Assembly: GCF_017377655.1 (NCBI RefSeq)
Contig: NZ_JAFREL010000002.1
Location: forward strand, 1-64,000
Source of the DNA: Candidatus Enterococcus ferrettii
Lineage (GTDB): Bacteria > Bacillota > Bacilli > Lactobacillales > Enterococcaceae
Length of the DNA: 64,000 nucleotides
Reading direction: 5' to 3'
Shown: in pieces, positions 26,972 through 35,537 of the stretch
Numbering within the stretch: position 1 is the stretch's first letter
Layout of the letters: the number at the start of each line of letters is the position of its first letter
Translations under genes and position numbers: made by a program
Notes under the pieces: model-generated
What the model was told of the DNA's origin: nothing
The model's database searches: none
Seen by the model: the letters and a program-made list of their open reading frames with translations, nothing else

Positions 26972-27856
26972 GTGTTTGAAGGAATTATTACCCCAATTGT
27001 GACTCCCTTCCATCGAGATACAGAGGAATCACTAAACATTGATGCAATGAAAAATTTGGTAGACCACTTAATCGACAAAGGAGTGTCAGGAATTTTCCCC
27101 TTAGGAAGCAACGGAGAATTTCATGTAATAAACAATGAAGAAAAAATGCAGTTTACAAAAGAGGTTATTACTCATGTAAATAAGCGAGTCCCTGTATACG
27201 TAGGAACAGGTGCTTGTTCGACGAAAGAAACCATCGAGCTGTCTAAAAAAGCTGAGGAATTGGGAGCGGATGTTTTGTCTGTCATTACTCCGTATTTCAT
27301 CAGACCATCTGAAGATGAATTAATAACTCATTATACAAGCGTAGCGGAAAGCGTCAAGCTTCCCATTCTTTTATACAATATTCCAAAAAATACGAGGATA
27401 AATATTTCCAAAAGAGTATTGAAGGAATTGGCAAAAATTGACAATATTCAAGGAATAAAAGATAGCAGCGGCGATATTGACAATCTAGCGGGATATATCG
27501 AAATTGCCAAAGGGACACAATTGAAAGTATTAGTAGGCTCAGATTCGAAAATTTTAGCAGGCTATCAGTTAGGCGCAACTGGAGCCATTGCTGGGACCAG
27601 CAATTTAATCACAGAGATACTTGTGGGATTAGATGCTGCTTATAGAGCAGGAGATCTGTCAAAAGCTGAACAGCTGCAGCAGGAAATTGAAGAATTAAGA
27701 AGTGTATTAAAATTAGGAACTGTCCCAGTTATATTAAAACGTTCAGTAGAACTGGCAGGTATAGCAGAGGTTGGACCTGCCAGAGGACCTGTAAGGGAAC
27801 CAAATTCAGAAACAGATCAGAGAATTAAGGCAATGCTGTCTTATTATCAGATCTAA
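26972..27856 (+). CDS. DapA-family aldolase/lyase
   Basis: A 294-residue class I pyruvate-type aldolase of the dihydrodipicolinate synthase/N-acetylneuraminate lyase family. GSNGEF matches the family's G-x2-GE-type motif, YNIPKNT holds the catalytic Tyr and GIKDSSGD the Schiff-base Lys. The GTG at 26972 follows TAGGAGAA. Members include KDG aldolase and 5-keto-4-deoxyglucarate dehydratase; in this sugar-acid operon one of these is more likely than lysine synthesis. Two pyruvate-forming aldolases of different families in one operon is unusual. Confidence 0.85.
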   Translation: MFEGIITPIVTPFHRDTEESLNIDAMKNLVDHLIDKGVSGIFPLGSNGEFHVINNEEKMQFTKEVITHVNKRVPVYVGTGACSTKETIELSKKAEELGADVLSVITPYFIRPSEDELITHYTSVAESVKLPILLYNIPKNTRINISKRVLKELAKIDNIQGIKDSSGDIDNLAGYIEIAKGTQLKVLVGSDSKILAGYQLGATGAIAGTSNLITEILVGLDAAYRAGDLSKAEQLQQEIEELRSVLKLGTVPVILKRSVELAGIAEVGPARGPVREPNSETDQRIKAMLSYYQI

Positions 27857-27955
27857 ACAATAACAGGTAGTTGGAGATAGTTTGAACGTTGAATGCAAAG
27901 TAGTCAATAAATTTTATGGTATAGTTATTTTAAAATAGAATTTTTGGTGATCAAA

Positions 27956-29035
27956 ATGAAATTGGATCAAATTTTTAGGGAGTTCATTCATGTAGTTCAG
28001 GAAAATCCCGACTATGTTATTGGTCTGTTAAATGAAAAAGGTAAAATAGTATTCTGCAGTTTTGAAGAAAAAATTGGCGACCAAGTAGCAATAAATGAAA
28101 CTAATCCCAGTATTCGGATTTATGAAATCCTTGTGTCTAACAAGAAGTATGGCTACTTGTGGATCAACGGACCTGAGCAAGCAATCAATGTAGTAGGGAA
28201 TATTTTGTTTGATTCATTGAAAACACGCATTCAGTATGAGCTGAATCAGCAATCCGCAAAGGAAAGTCTTTCTGTGGATGATCAGCTGATTAAGGAATTT
28301 TTGAGGGAAGAACGTACAAATTATCGTTATACCGAAGATTTGATGAAAAAGATCAAGTTTGACAGTACGCTCCCGCGCATTCCTATCTGCATAATCAACG
28401 AGGAAGGCTTTGACAACGAGGAGATTACAGGGCTTAAATATAAAATCAATGATCGCAGTACAATTTATTCACTATTGAATACGCGCTATTTATTGATTTT
28501 TAAGTCGATTCCTAAAAAAATTGCGGAAAGAAAAGTTTTAGATTATGTTGAGACATTTATCAATGAATTGATAGAATGGGGCTTATCTGATTGCTATTAT
28601 GCAGTCGGCTCTATTCAATCAGACACTGATTTATACAATTTTAGCTACAATAATTGTTTATGGTTAAAGGAAAATGTTTCTATGGAGAAGGACCAGCCAA
28701 TTTATTTTGAAGACAATCTCTTTTCCTACTTTGCTTCAAAATCATCTAGGAGAATTACCTCCAATGTATTCGATTATTACAAAAGAAAAGCTGATCAGAT
28801 TGATGTGGATGAGTTTATCCAAGTGATTGAGCAACTCCATTTAAATGATTTTAGTGTGAAAAAAACTGCTGAGAAGCTGTTCTTACACAAGAATACATTA
28901 CTGTACAAAATAAAACGGTATGAAGAAATATTTCATTTAGACATTCGAGGCAGCTTTCAAGGGAAACTATTGGTCTATTTTTTAGCTGATTTTTTCAAAA
29001 ATGACAAAAGTAGAAAGCAAGTAGGTGAAAAGTAG
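27956..29035 (+). CDS. PucR/CdaR-like transcriptional regulator
   Basis: A 359-residue regulator with an N-terminal sensory part, a middle GGDEF-like PucR/CdaR domain and a C-terminal HTH_30 helix-turn-helix (HLNDFSVKKTAEKLFLHKNTLLYKIKRYEEI is spread over about residues 295-325). CdaR/PucR proteins typically activate sugar-acid or purine catabolism. ATG 27956 is chosen because GGTGATC, complementary to the 16S 3' end, lies just upstream; TTG 27944 is an alternative. It is the likely activator of this locus. Confidence 0.82.
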   Translation: MKLDQIFREFIHVVQENPDYVIGLLNEKGKIVFCSFEEKIGDQVAINETNPSIRIYEILVSNKKYGYLWINGPEQAINVVGNILFDSLKTRIQYELNQQSAKESLSVDDQLIKEFLREERTNYRYTEDLMKKIKFDSTLPRIPICIINEEGFDNEEITGLKYKINDRSTIYSLLNTRYLLIFKSIPKKIAERKVLDYVETFINELIEWGLSDCYYAVGSIQSDTDLYNFSYNNCLWLKENVSMEKDQPIYFEDNLFSYFASKSSRRITSNVFDYYKRKADQIDVDEFIQVIEQLHLNDFSVKKTAEKLFLHKNTLLYKIKRYEEIFHLDIRGSFQGKLLVYFLADFFKNDKSRKQVGEK

Positions 29036-29509
29036 ATGAGTGTAAAGATCAAATTGGTTCGTGTTGACAACCGCTTGCTGCATGCAACGGTAGCTTTAAA
29101 CTGGAATAGCTTCGTGAACGCAAATTTCATTGCAGTTGTAGATCCTTCTCACATTGATGATCCTTTTCTTGCGAAAGTTCTACAGCTTAGTTTTCCAAAG
29201 AAAAACGGGGTAGGGATTTTTTCTGTTGAACAGCTGATCAATTTTTTGGAAAAGGATCGAGAAGAAAAATGCAATTTAATGATCATCTTCAAAAATCTGG
29301 AAGTGTTGAGAGAGGCTGTAGAAAAGGGTTTTGTAATAGCGGAAGTTCAACTTCCTTATCCAGCTAGTCGTGTAATGATCAAACAGTTAGATGCTTATTT
29401 CAGCCCAGAGGAAATTGAACATATCCGATATATTCAAGAAAAGGGAACAAAGTTTTTCTTACAAACTGCACCTCATGATTCAAAGGACTATTCTATCTTT
29501 AAACAATAA
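29036..29509 (+). CDS. Stand-alone mannose-family PTS IIB
   Basis: A 157-residue IIB paralogue keeping the phospho-acceptor His16 (DNRLLHATV). It begins directly after the regulator's stop codon, away from the permease genes, and there is no second IIC/IID in the locus. It may be an alternative phosphate donor or a partner that signals PTS activity to the adjacent regulator. Both ideas are inference. Confidence 0.82.
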   Translation: MSVKIKLVRVDNRLLHATVALNWNSFVNANFIAVVDPSHIDDPFLAKVLQLSFPKKNGVGIFSVEQLINFLEKDREEKCNLMIIFKNLEVLREAVEKGFVIAEVQLPYPASRVMIKQLDAYFSPEEIEHIRYIQEKGTKFFLQTAPHDSKDYSIFKQ

Positions 29510-29523
29510 AGAGGAAAGAATGG

Positions 29524-30123
29524 ATGTATATGATTAATCATTTTGAACAAGCAATCAAGGCAGAAGTTAATGAGCTGTTTGAAACAATCAATATAAATAC
29601 GTTAGAAGAAGCGAAGGACATGATCCTAAAGGCAGAAGATTGTAACGGAAGAGTACATGTAACAGGCATTGGCAAACCATCCTATGTATCTGGTTATATC
29701 GCTTCGTTGTTGTCGTCTACAGGAACTCCTGCTTATTTTTTAGATGGCACAGAGGCAGTACATGGTTCTAGTGGGCAAGTAAAGGAAAAAGATATAGTCA
29801 TTGCAATTTCTAATAGTGGAGAAACAGAAGAGCTGCTCTACTCAATACGAACCTTAAAGGCAAATGGCGCAAAAATTATTGGTGTTTCCAAAAGTGTTCA
29901 GTCTTCTCTGAGCCAGTTGTCTGATGTTTGTTTATGCACCTGCACGGAGGACGAAGGCGACGATTTGAATAAACCACCAAGAGCATCTATCATTAAGCAA
30001 ACCCTGCTCTTGCAGGCTTTGTCGATTCTTTTGCAAGAAGAGAAGCAGATTTCTCCTCGAGACTATGTCACGTGGCATCCTGGGGGAGCTATTGGGGAGT
30101 CTTTGGGTGCGTCAGGAGGATAA
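29524..30123 (+). CDS. SIS-domain phosphosugar isomerase
   Basis: A 199-residue sugar isomerase (SIS) protein with the GIGKPSYVSGYIASLLSSTG, AISNSGETEE and HPGGAIGE motifs seen in KpsF/GutQ-type arabinose-5-phosphate isomerases. The C-terminal CBS domain pair of KpsF/GutQ is absent, so it is either a single-domain member or a shortened one. It closes the operon; an IS256 relic lies about 300 bp further on. The probable role is ketose/aldose phosphate interconversion. Confidence 0.8.
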   Translation: MYMINHFEQAIKAEVNELFETININTLEEAKDMILKAEDCNGRVHVTGIGKPSYVSGYIASLLSSTGTPAYFLDGTEAVHGSSGQVKEKDIVIAISNSGETEELLYSIRTLKANGAKIIGVSKSVQSSLSQLSDVCLCTCTEDEGDDLNKPPRASIIKQTLLLQALSILLQEEKQISPRDYVTWHPGGAIGESLGASGG

Positions 30124-30383
30124 AGACGCATTCGATAAAATTGAGAAAGAGTGAAGCTTTTCCTAGATTTGTTCTTTTCTTATTCCGTTGGCAGTGATGA
30201 TTGAATGAATTTAGAATTGTTTATAATTATTGAATTGCGCAGAGCTATGTCTCATAAGTCAGGACCATTCAATTGGCAAATAAACTTTTTCTGGCGACGA
30301 GGAAAATAATCCTGAAGGTTGAAAGGGAAAAGCGTAAGGAATATCTAATGAATTCATACGATTTTTCAAAAGAAAAGAAAATA
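30124..30383. other. Intergenic stretch, no gene seen
   Basis: I see no supported gene or known element in this stretch before the hairpin at 30384. Confidence 0.5.
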
Positions 30384-30429
30384 AGCAGTGAACTTTAACA
30401 ATCTGCTAAAGTTCGCTGCTGGTTTTTTT
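30384..30429 (+). terminator. Strong hairpin terminator
   Basis: AGCAGTGAACTTTA pairs with TAAAGTTCGCTGCT (one G-T wobble) around a 9-nt loop and is followed by GGTTTTTTT. It would stop read-through from the sugar-acid operon. Confidence 0.8.
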
Positions 30430-30430
30430 G

Positions 30431-30530
30431 TGTCCTTTTTTTGATCTTTCTGACACTGGCAAGGGCACTTTCAACAGCATTCGTAGTATACATGAGTTTA
30501 CGAATCGCACTGCCACAATAAACAATTATT
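30431..30530 (-). mobile_element. IS256-family transposase remnant
   Basis: On the minus strand this reads IRKLMYTTNAVESALASVRKIKKR, matching the conserved YTTNAIES region of IS256-family (mutator-type) transposases. Upstream the frame is broken by stops and only a fragment remains. It is a dead relic that may mark an old insertion between the two sugar loci. Confidence 0.7.
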
Positions 30531-30603
30531 CAACATGAGCGAAGTTCTCAGTAACTGGATTTTTCTTTCTGTCCATAATGGCCTGAACTATTGGTTTCAT
30601 GTT

Positions 30604-30655
30604 AAAAAAACTGTGAAGTAACCACCTGCTTAGAATTAGTGGTTATTTCACAGTT
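30604..30655 (-). terminator. Terminator of the GntR gene
   Basis: A 17-bp stem (30609-30625 with 30639-30655; one wobble) is followed on the minus strand by seven T residues. It lies 24 bp past the GntR stop codon. Confidence 0.85.
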
Positions 30656-30678
30656 AACATTAAGATGTTGTTCGTTTT

Positions 30679-31413
30679 TTAAGTTCGTTGCAAAATACTT
30701 CCTACATAAAATTTGTTTGATTTTAACCAGACGCGTCCTAATTCAATGATTGAATCATCATCTAAATGAACAAGCTGTTCTTGATAAAGCAATGGAGAGT
30801 TTTCTTCAACTTGAAGAAGCTCCGAAATAGTTTTAGTTGAAGGGACAGCAGCAAAAGAAGTCTCACTATAGGCTACCTTATGTTGACTATAATTTTCAAC
30901 GATGTTAAACAGACTTTCATGAGCGTAATCCGCAGTATCAATATTTGGTGCTAATTGAATGTTAATATTATTTTGGATGAACATGACCACTTCATGATGA
31001 ACCGTCCGCGTCCGTTCAATAAACAAGTAGTCATCGCCTACATTAATCTTTAACATGCGAGCGATCTTTTCGTCGGCCTGTCGTTTTTCTAAGTTAATCA
31101 ATTTTGTATCAAACTTAAGACCTTGGTTTTTCATTGATTCAGAAAAGGAAATCAATCCTTCAGCAAAAGGAAAACTGATATTCTCATCAATGACAAAGGT
31201 TCCTTTTCCTTGTTTCTGCGTCAATACTTTTTCTTCTACTAACAAAGCAATCGCTTTCTTAATCGTTCCACGACTCACATCAAAAAGTTCCATGAGATCC
31301 TTCTCGGTAGATATTTTATCCCCTTTTTTCCATTCGCCTTTTTCTATTTTCTTTTTAATGTAGTCTATCACTTGTTCGTAAATTGGTACTAATGAATTTT
31401 TATCTATTTCCAT
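30679..31413 (-). CDS. GntR-family regulator with UTRA domain
   Basis: A 244-residue regulator. The N-terminus is a GntR winged helix (YEQVIDYIKKKIEKGEW, STEKDLMELFDVSRGTIKKAI, GKGTFV); the rest is a UTRA effector domain that usually binds a phosphorylated sugar. ATG 31413 has an AGGAG site; the longer reading to 31560 has none. It follows the sorbitol-type IIA gene on the same strand and faces the IIC/IIBC operon, whose promoter region carries a 9-bp inverted repeat likely bound by this protein. Confidence 0.88.
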   Translation of the reverse strand: MEIDKNSLVPIYEQVIDYIKKKIEKGEWKKGDKISTEKDLMELFDVSRGTIKKAIALLVEEKVLTQKQGKGTFVIDENISFPFAEGLISFSESMKNQGLKFDTKLINLEKRQADEKIARMLKINVGDDYLFIERTRTVHHEVVMFIQNNINIQLAPNIDTADYAHESLFNIVENYSQHKVAYSETSFAAVPSTKTISELLQVEENSPLLYQEQLVHLDDDSIIELGRVWLKSNKFYVGSILQRT

Positions 31414-31566
31414 AAAGTCAATTCTCCTAACTCTTAGTCGAAAAGTTCTTGCTCTCATTATATCCAATTTCACCTGTGATATGTAGGGATAATTCTCTAA
31501 AAATAGAACTAAATGACAATGGTTATCTTTTTGTCGATCCTGACGAAAAATTAAGAACACAAAAAG

Positions 31567-31926
31567 CTACATTTTGATTGAGATTGTATCGCCAACCTTG
31601 AGATTAGGCAAGTCTCTGCGTTCAACATAAATGGTACCGGGCATATCACAAGTAGTCGCACCATTAAAGTTGATCGTGATATGTCCAAGATTCCTCAAAT
31701 TTTCTTCAGCAACTTCACCAACAGCTGTAATCTTGTAGGCGTTCTCATTAAACCAGATCTTCATTCCGGATGTGATGCTTTGCTGGATCGGCTTGATCAG
31801 GATCTTATAACAAAAATCACTCAGTTCAGGCGGAGCATCTTCTCCAAAGAGCAGCAACATATCCTCCTGTTTGAAATCCTCCGCGTCTTCACCGATTGCA
31901 ATTACTTGAGTTTCAAAAATGTTCAT
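31567..31926 (-). CDS. srlB: Glucitol/sorbitol-family PTS component IIA
   Basis: A 119-residue protein of the PTS glucitol IIA family (PF03829): LLLFGEDAPPELSDFCY, ITAVGEVAEENLRNLGHITINF and PGTIYVE are characteristic. It transfers phosphate to the IIB part of the SrlE-like protein at 32674. It is encoded divergently from the permease genes and together with the GntR gene, an uncommon order. AGGAGGAAG precedes the ATG. Confidence 0.88.
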   Translation of the reverse strand: MNIFETQVIAIGEDAEDFKQEDMLLLFGEDAPPELSDFCYKILIKPIQQSITSGMKIWFNENAYKITAVGEVAEENLRNLGHITINFNGATTCDMPGTIYVERRDLPNLKVGDTISIKM

Positions 31927-31965
31927 TCTACTTCCTCCTCAAAAATATTTTTTTAGTGAATCTTA

Positions 31966-32025
31966 TTGACAAATGAAAGCGTTCCTATTACTATACCATT
32001 ATAGACGTTTATATATGTATAGTAA
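31966..32025. promoter_or_regulatory. Divergent promoters with inverted-repeat operator
   Basis: Plus strand: -35 TTGACA (31966-31971), 17 bp, -10 TACTAT (31989-31994). Minus strand: -10 TATAAT (32003-31998). A perfect 9-bp inverted repeat TTACTATAC (31988-31996) / GTATAGTAA (32017-32025) covers both -10 regions and is a good GntR operator candidate. TGAAAGCGTTCCTA at 31974-31987 is a 12-of-14 match to the cre consensus, hinting at CcpA control. Confidence 0.7.
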
Positions 32026-32110
32026 CAAATTTTTGTGAGCATCACAAGTAAGGGAGGATTTGTTCGTTTCGTTGATTTTTTGATTTTAATTAAAGAAGGG
32101 GAGTTTTAGT

Positions 32111-32644
32111 ATGGATTTCTTAGTAAGTATCGCTGAACACTTTACAGGTCTGTTCCAAGCTGGCGCCGACCAATTCACTTCGTTTGTTGGAGGGATGATC
32201 CCACTGATCGCCTGTCTGATTCTTTTTGTTAATGCTCTTATCCAATTTATTGGTGAAGATCGAGTATTTGGTTTTATGAAAAAAATGACTCGGTTTACGA
32301 TTTTGAGATACACGATTATTCCATTTATGGCTTGTTTCTTTTTAACCAATCCAATGTGTTATACCTTTGGAACTTTCTTAGAAGAGGAATATAAAGCAGG
32401 ATTTTACGATTCGACGGTTTCGATGCTCCATCCGATTACGGGCTTGTTCCCACATGCCAATTCCTCAGAATTATTCGTTTGGTTGGGTGTTTCTGGCGGG
32501 TTTGCAACGGTTGGTAATCAGAGTGATTTGGCGATTCGCTTCCTATTAACAGGTTTTGTAATTTGCTTAATCAGAGGAATTGTCACGGAACAGTTAGCAA
32601 GACGCTTTGCCGCTAGAAGATCCGCTGAAGTTTCTGAAACGTAG
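32111..32644 (+). CDS. srlA: Glucitol/sorbitol-family PTS permease IIC
   Basis: A 177-residue membrane protein of the EIIC-GUT family (PF03608): GMIPLIACLILFVNALIQFIGEDRVF is spread over the first half, with the NPMCYTFGTFLEEEYKAGFYDS segment and a final span. Together with the IIBC protein it forms the importer. A GGGGAG site lies upstream of the ATG. Confidence 0.88.
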   Translation: MDFLVSIAEHFTGLFQAGADQFTSFVGGMIPLIACLILFVNALIQFIGEDRVFGFMKKMTRFTILRYTIIPFMACFFLTNPMCYTFGTFLEEEYKAGFYDSTVSMLHPITGLFPHANSSELFVWLGVSGGFATVGNQSDLAIRFLLTGFVICLIRGIVTEQLARRFAARRSAEVSET

Positions 32645-32673
32645 GAAAATGAAAAAGAAAGGGACGAAGTGAT

Positions 32674-33681
32674 ATGTATAACTCAATTAAGATTTCTCAT
32701 GGAAATGGCGGCTGGGGTGGCCCGCTAGTAGTAAAACCAACGGATGAAAAGAAATACGTCATTAGTGTCACAACAGGCGGTGTTCATCCAGTGGCTGAAC
32801 GGATTGCAGAATTATCTGGTGCGACAGTGATTGATCAATTTACCAATCCAATTGATACGGGGGAAGCTTTCTGTGCGGTAATCGATTGCGCAGGGATCGC
32901 TCGGTGTGGTACTTACCCGAAACTAGGAATTCCAACAGTCAATGTGAAATTAGGCTCACCATCTGGTCCATTAGCAAAATATATTACGGAAGATATCTTT
33001 GTTTCAGGTGTTGTACCAGAAAGTATTGCTCTTGCTGAGGGCGATGAAGCACCAATTTCTTCAACAGTAAAAGAAACAGCTGTCCAAGGACCAAAGAAAA
33101 GCATTACCAAAGAAGCTCGGGAAAAATATGAATCCAACAAGACGAAAAGCAATGGCATGATGGATGCAATTAATAAAGTCGGTGTAGGAGTAGGTAATGT
33201 CATCAACGTCATTTATCAGGCAGCTCGTGATACAGTTGATACTTTGGTGCGAAATATTATTCCTTTCATGCTATTCGTATCAGTGTTAATCGGGATTATT
33301 AACTATACAGGTTTTGCAGATGTTATTGCGAATTTATTGTCACCATTAGCAGGAAGTATTTGGGGATTGATCGCGATCGGACTGTTTTGTAGTATCCCAT
33401 TCCTTTCCCCGCTGATTTGTCCAGGAGCGATTATTGCTTCGGTAATCAGTCTTTTGATTGGGAACCAAATTGCAAACGGGACAATTCCAGCCCATTACGC
33501 GTTACCAGCTTTATATGCAGTGAACTGTCAAGTTGGATCAGATTTTGCCCCAGTTGGCTTGACCTTAATGGAAGCAAAACCAGAAACGATCGAAAATGGC
33601 GTACCGGCCTTTTTAATCGGAAAACTATTAACAGGACCTTTGGCAATCATTATTGCGTATTTTGCCTCATTCGGACTGTAA
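32674..33681 (+). CDS. srlE: Glucitol/sorbitol-family PTS component IIBC
   Basis: A 335-residue protein: an N-terminal IIB domain with ISHGNGGWGGPL and the phosphorylated Cys region VIDCAGIARCGTYPK, then a C-terminal membrane domain with several spans and the conserved GSDFAPVGLTLMEAKPET region. Length and order match SrlE/GutE. Confidence 0.9.
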   Translation: MYNSIKISHGNGGWGGPLVVKPTDEKKYVISVTTGGVHPVAERIAELSGATVIDQFTNPIDTGEAFCAVIDCAGIARCGTYPKLGIPTVNVKLGSPSGPLAKYITEDIFVSGVVPESIALAEGDEAPISSTVKETAVQGPKKSITKEAREKYESNKTKSNGMMDAINKVGVGVGNVINVIYQAARDTVDTLVRNIIPFMLFVSVLIGIINYTGFADVIANLLSPLAGSIWGLIAIGLFCSIPFLSPLICPGAIIASVISLLIGNQIANGTIPAHYALPALYAVNCQVGSDFAPVGLTLMEAKPETIENGVPAFLIGKLLTGPLAIIIAYFASFGL

Positions 33682-33699
33682 AAGATAGGAGTAAGGATC

Positions 33700-34068
33700 A
33701 TGGGAGATTTGAAAGTATTACTTTTGATTATGCTGATTTGGATATTAGGCACGATATCCTCTTACTTTCACTGGAAAAAGGTCAATCGAAAGCTGAGTGA
33801 GTTGAAGCAAAGTTTTTCCGGCTATTTAGGAACAGGTGTCAGTAAGGTCAATTTTTTTCGAAAAGTCATGATCATAACCGTGAGCGATTTTGAAGGAAAT
33901 ATCACTGAGTGTCAGTACCTGTATGGCTGGACGACTTTTTCTAAGTTTAAGCAAAAATCTGAATTAGTCGGCTGTGGAGTAAATACTGTTCTAACGGAAC
34001 TGGATGGCGATAAATTCTATGATGCTTTAAAGCTGTCAGTAAATAAAATTCAAGAACAACGGAGTTGA
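33700..34068 (+). CDS. gutM: GutM-type operon activator
   Basis: A 122-residue protein with one N-terminal membrane span and a cytosolic domain typical of the glucitol operon activator GutM (SVKVNFFRKVMIITVS-like and CQYLYGWTTFSKFK regions). In other bacteria GutM works with a PTS-linked regulator or permease. It is 18 bp after the IIBC gene. Confidence 0.82.
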   Translation: MGDLKVLLLIMLIWILGTISSYFHWKKVNRKLSELKQSFSGYLGTGVSKVNFFRKVMIITVSDFEGNITECQYLYGWTTFSKFKQKSELVGCGVNTVLTELDGDKFYDALKLSVNKIQEQRS

Positions 34069-34073
34069 TAACA

Positions 34074-35537
34074 ATGACGAAAGCGAATTACTTTATCGGC
34101 ATTGATATCGGAACATCCTCAATAAAGACAGCAGTCTATAGCGATAATTTCACGTTAATTGAGGAGTACAGCAGCAGTTATGAATATGTCTCGACCATGG
34201 ATGGCTGGATGGAGATTGATCCAATAATCTGGTCAACTCAGGTTCTAGAACAGTTGTCACAGATTTTTGAAAGCATTCCTTATCAACAAGTGAAGGGCAT
34301 CGGACTTACCGGACAAATGCATACGACGGTTTTCTTAGATCAGGCGAATCAACCGTTTCGACCTGCGATCATGTGGAATGATAAACGAACGTTGGACATT
34401 GTAGAAGAGATCAAAATGAAGCTGCCGAGGGTGAAGCAAACAGAAAATATCTTTTCTATCTTATCTACCGGGAGTCCGCTTGCCAACTTGATTTGGCTAA
34501 AGGCGCATGAACCCGAAAACTATCAGAAATTAGGCAAGTTGCTGATTGCTAAGGATTATGTTCGGTATGTTTTAACGGGCGAATTAGCAACTGACTATTG
34601 TGATGCTTCTACTAGCAGTCTCTATGATGTCGTTTCAGAACAATGGTCGACTGAAGTAATCAATACCTTTGAGCTTCTCTCGGAAATTTTTCCGGAGGTG
34701 AAGTTTGCATCTGATTCTGCTGGGAATTTAGATTTGTCGTTGTTAGGAATTGAGTCAGAAGCAGCTATCCCTGTAGTAATCGGAACAGGAGACAATGTTG
34801 CTTCTGCTATTGCCAACCAAAATCAAGATCAGCCAATTATTTCGCTGGGTACTTCTGGTGTGGTGATTTTAACGAATCAAAAGGACCAGTGGTTGAATAC
34901 TGGGAAAAATATACTTGCTAAAATCTCAGCAGAAGACCAACGTGTAATCACTCAAGGAGCTCTGCAGAGTGGAGCAAAAGTAATCGATTGGTGGTCAAGA
35001 AAGATCATCCAACAGGATGTTACACAGTTGGAAGATCAATTGGAGCAACAATTGGGTGAGAATCAAGTGCTTTTCTTCCCTTATTTGAATGGTGATAAAA
35101 CACTTTTTAAAGAATCTGAACTTTGTGGTGCCTTTTACGGAATTACGTTGAACCACGATCAAATAAACTTTTCATTAGCAGTTTATGAAGGGGTTGCTTT
35201 TGCGATGAAACGTTTGATGCAACAAATGCAGCCAGATCAAAAACGGGATATTCTGTTGATTGGTGGTGGCGCGAAAAGTAAAATTTGGCCGCAAATTTTC
35301 GCCAATGTCTTTAATACAACAGTGACTGTCAATCAAACTTCACGTGAAGCGAGCTGCGGTGCAGCAATGCTGGCATACTATAATTTATTCAATGAATTTC
35401 CTGTCTTAGAAAATGAGCTGCGTGAAACGATACCAGAAGAGACGCTGGTAAAAAAATACCAAAAAAACTATCGAGCATTCATCAGTTTTTCGGATGCTTT
35501 GATCAAAAAGGAAAGGAGAGAAAGATATGAAGCGTGA
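34074..35537 (+). CDS. FGGY-family carbohydrate kinase (second copy)
   Basis: A 487-residue kinase with GIDIGTSSIKTAV, GLTGQMHTTVF, PAIMWNDKRT, GTGDNVASA with the catalytic Asp, and LLIGGGAKSKIW. ATG 34074 (after GGAG) is preferred to TTG 34065. It is clearly paralogous to the kinase at 8507, far more similar to it than to ordinary xylulokinases judged by the long shared motifs. In both cases it is coupled to a PTS and a class II aldolase, so a ketose phosphate may be its substrate. Confidence 0.85.
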   Translation: MTKANYFIGIDIGTSSIKTAVYSDNFTLIEEYSSSYEYVSTMDGWMEIDPIIWSTQVLEQLSQIFESIPYQQVKGIGLTGQMHTTVFLDQANQPFRPAIMWNDKRTLDIVEEIKMKLPRVKQTENIFSILSTGSPLANLIWLKAHEPENYQKLGKLLIAKDYVRYVLTGELATDYCDASTSSLYDVVSEQWSTEVINTFELLSEIFPEVKFASDSAGNLDLSLLGIESEAAIPVVIGTGDNVASAIANQNQDQPIISLGTSGVVILTNQKDQWLNTGKNILAKISAEDQRVITQGALQSGAKVIDWWSRKIIQQDVTQLEDQLEQQLGENQVLFFPYLNGDKTLFKESELCGAFYGITLNHDQINFSLAVYEGVAFAMKRLMQQMQPDQKRDILLIGGGAKSKIWPQIFANVFNTTVTVNQTSREASCGAAMLAYYNLFNEFPVLENELRETIPEETLVKKYQKNYRAFISFSDALIKKERRERYEA

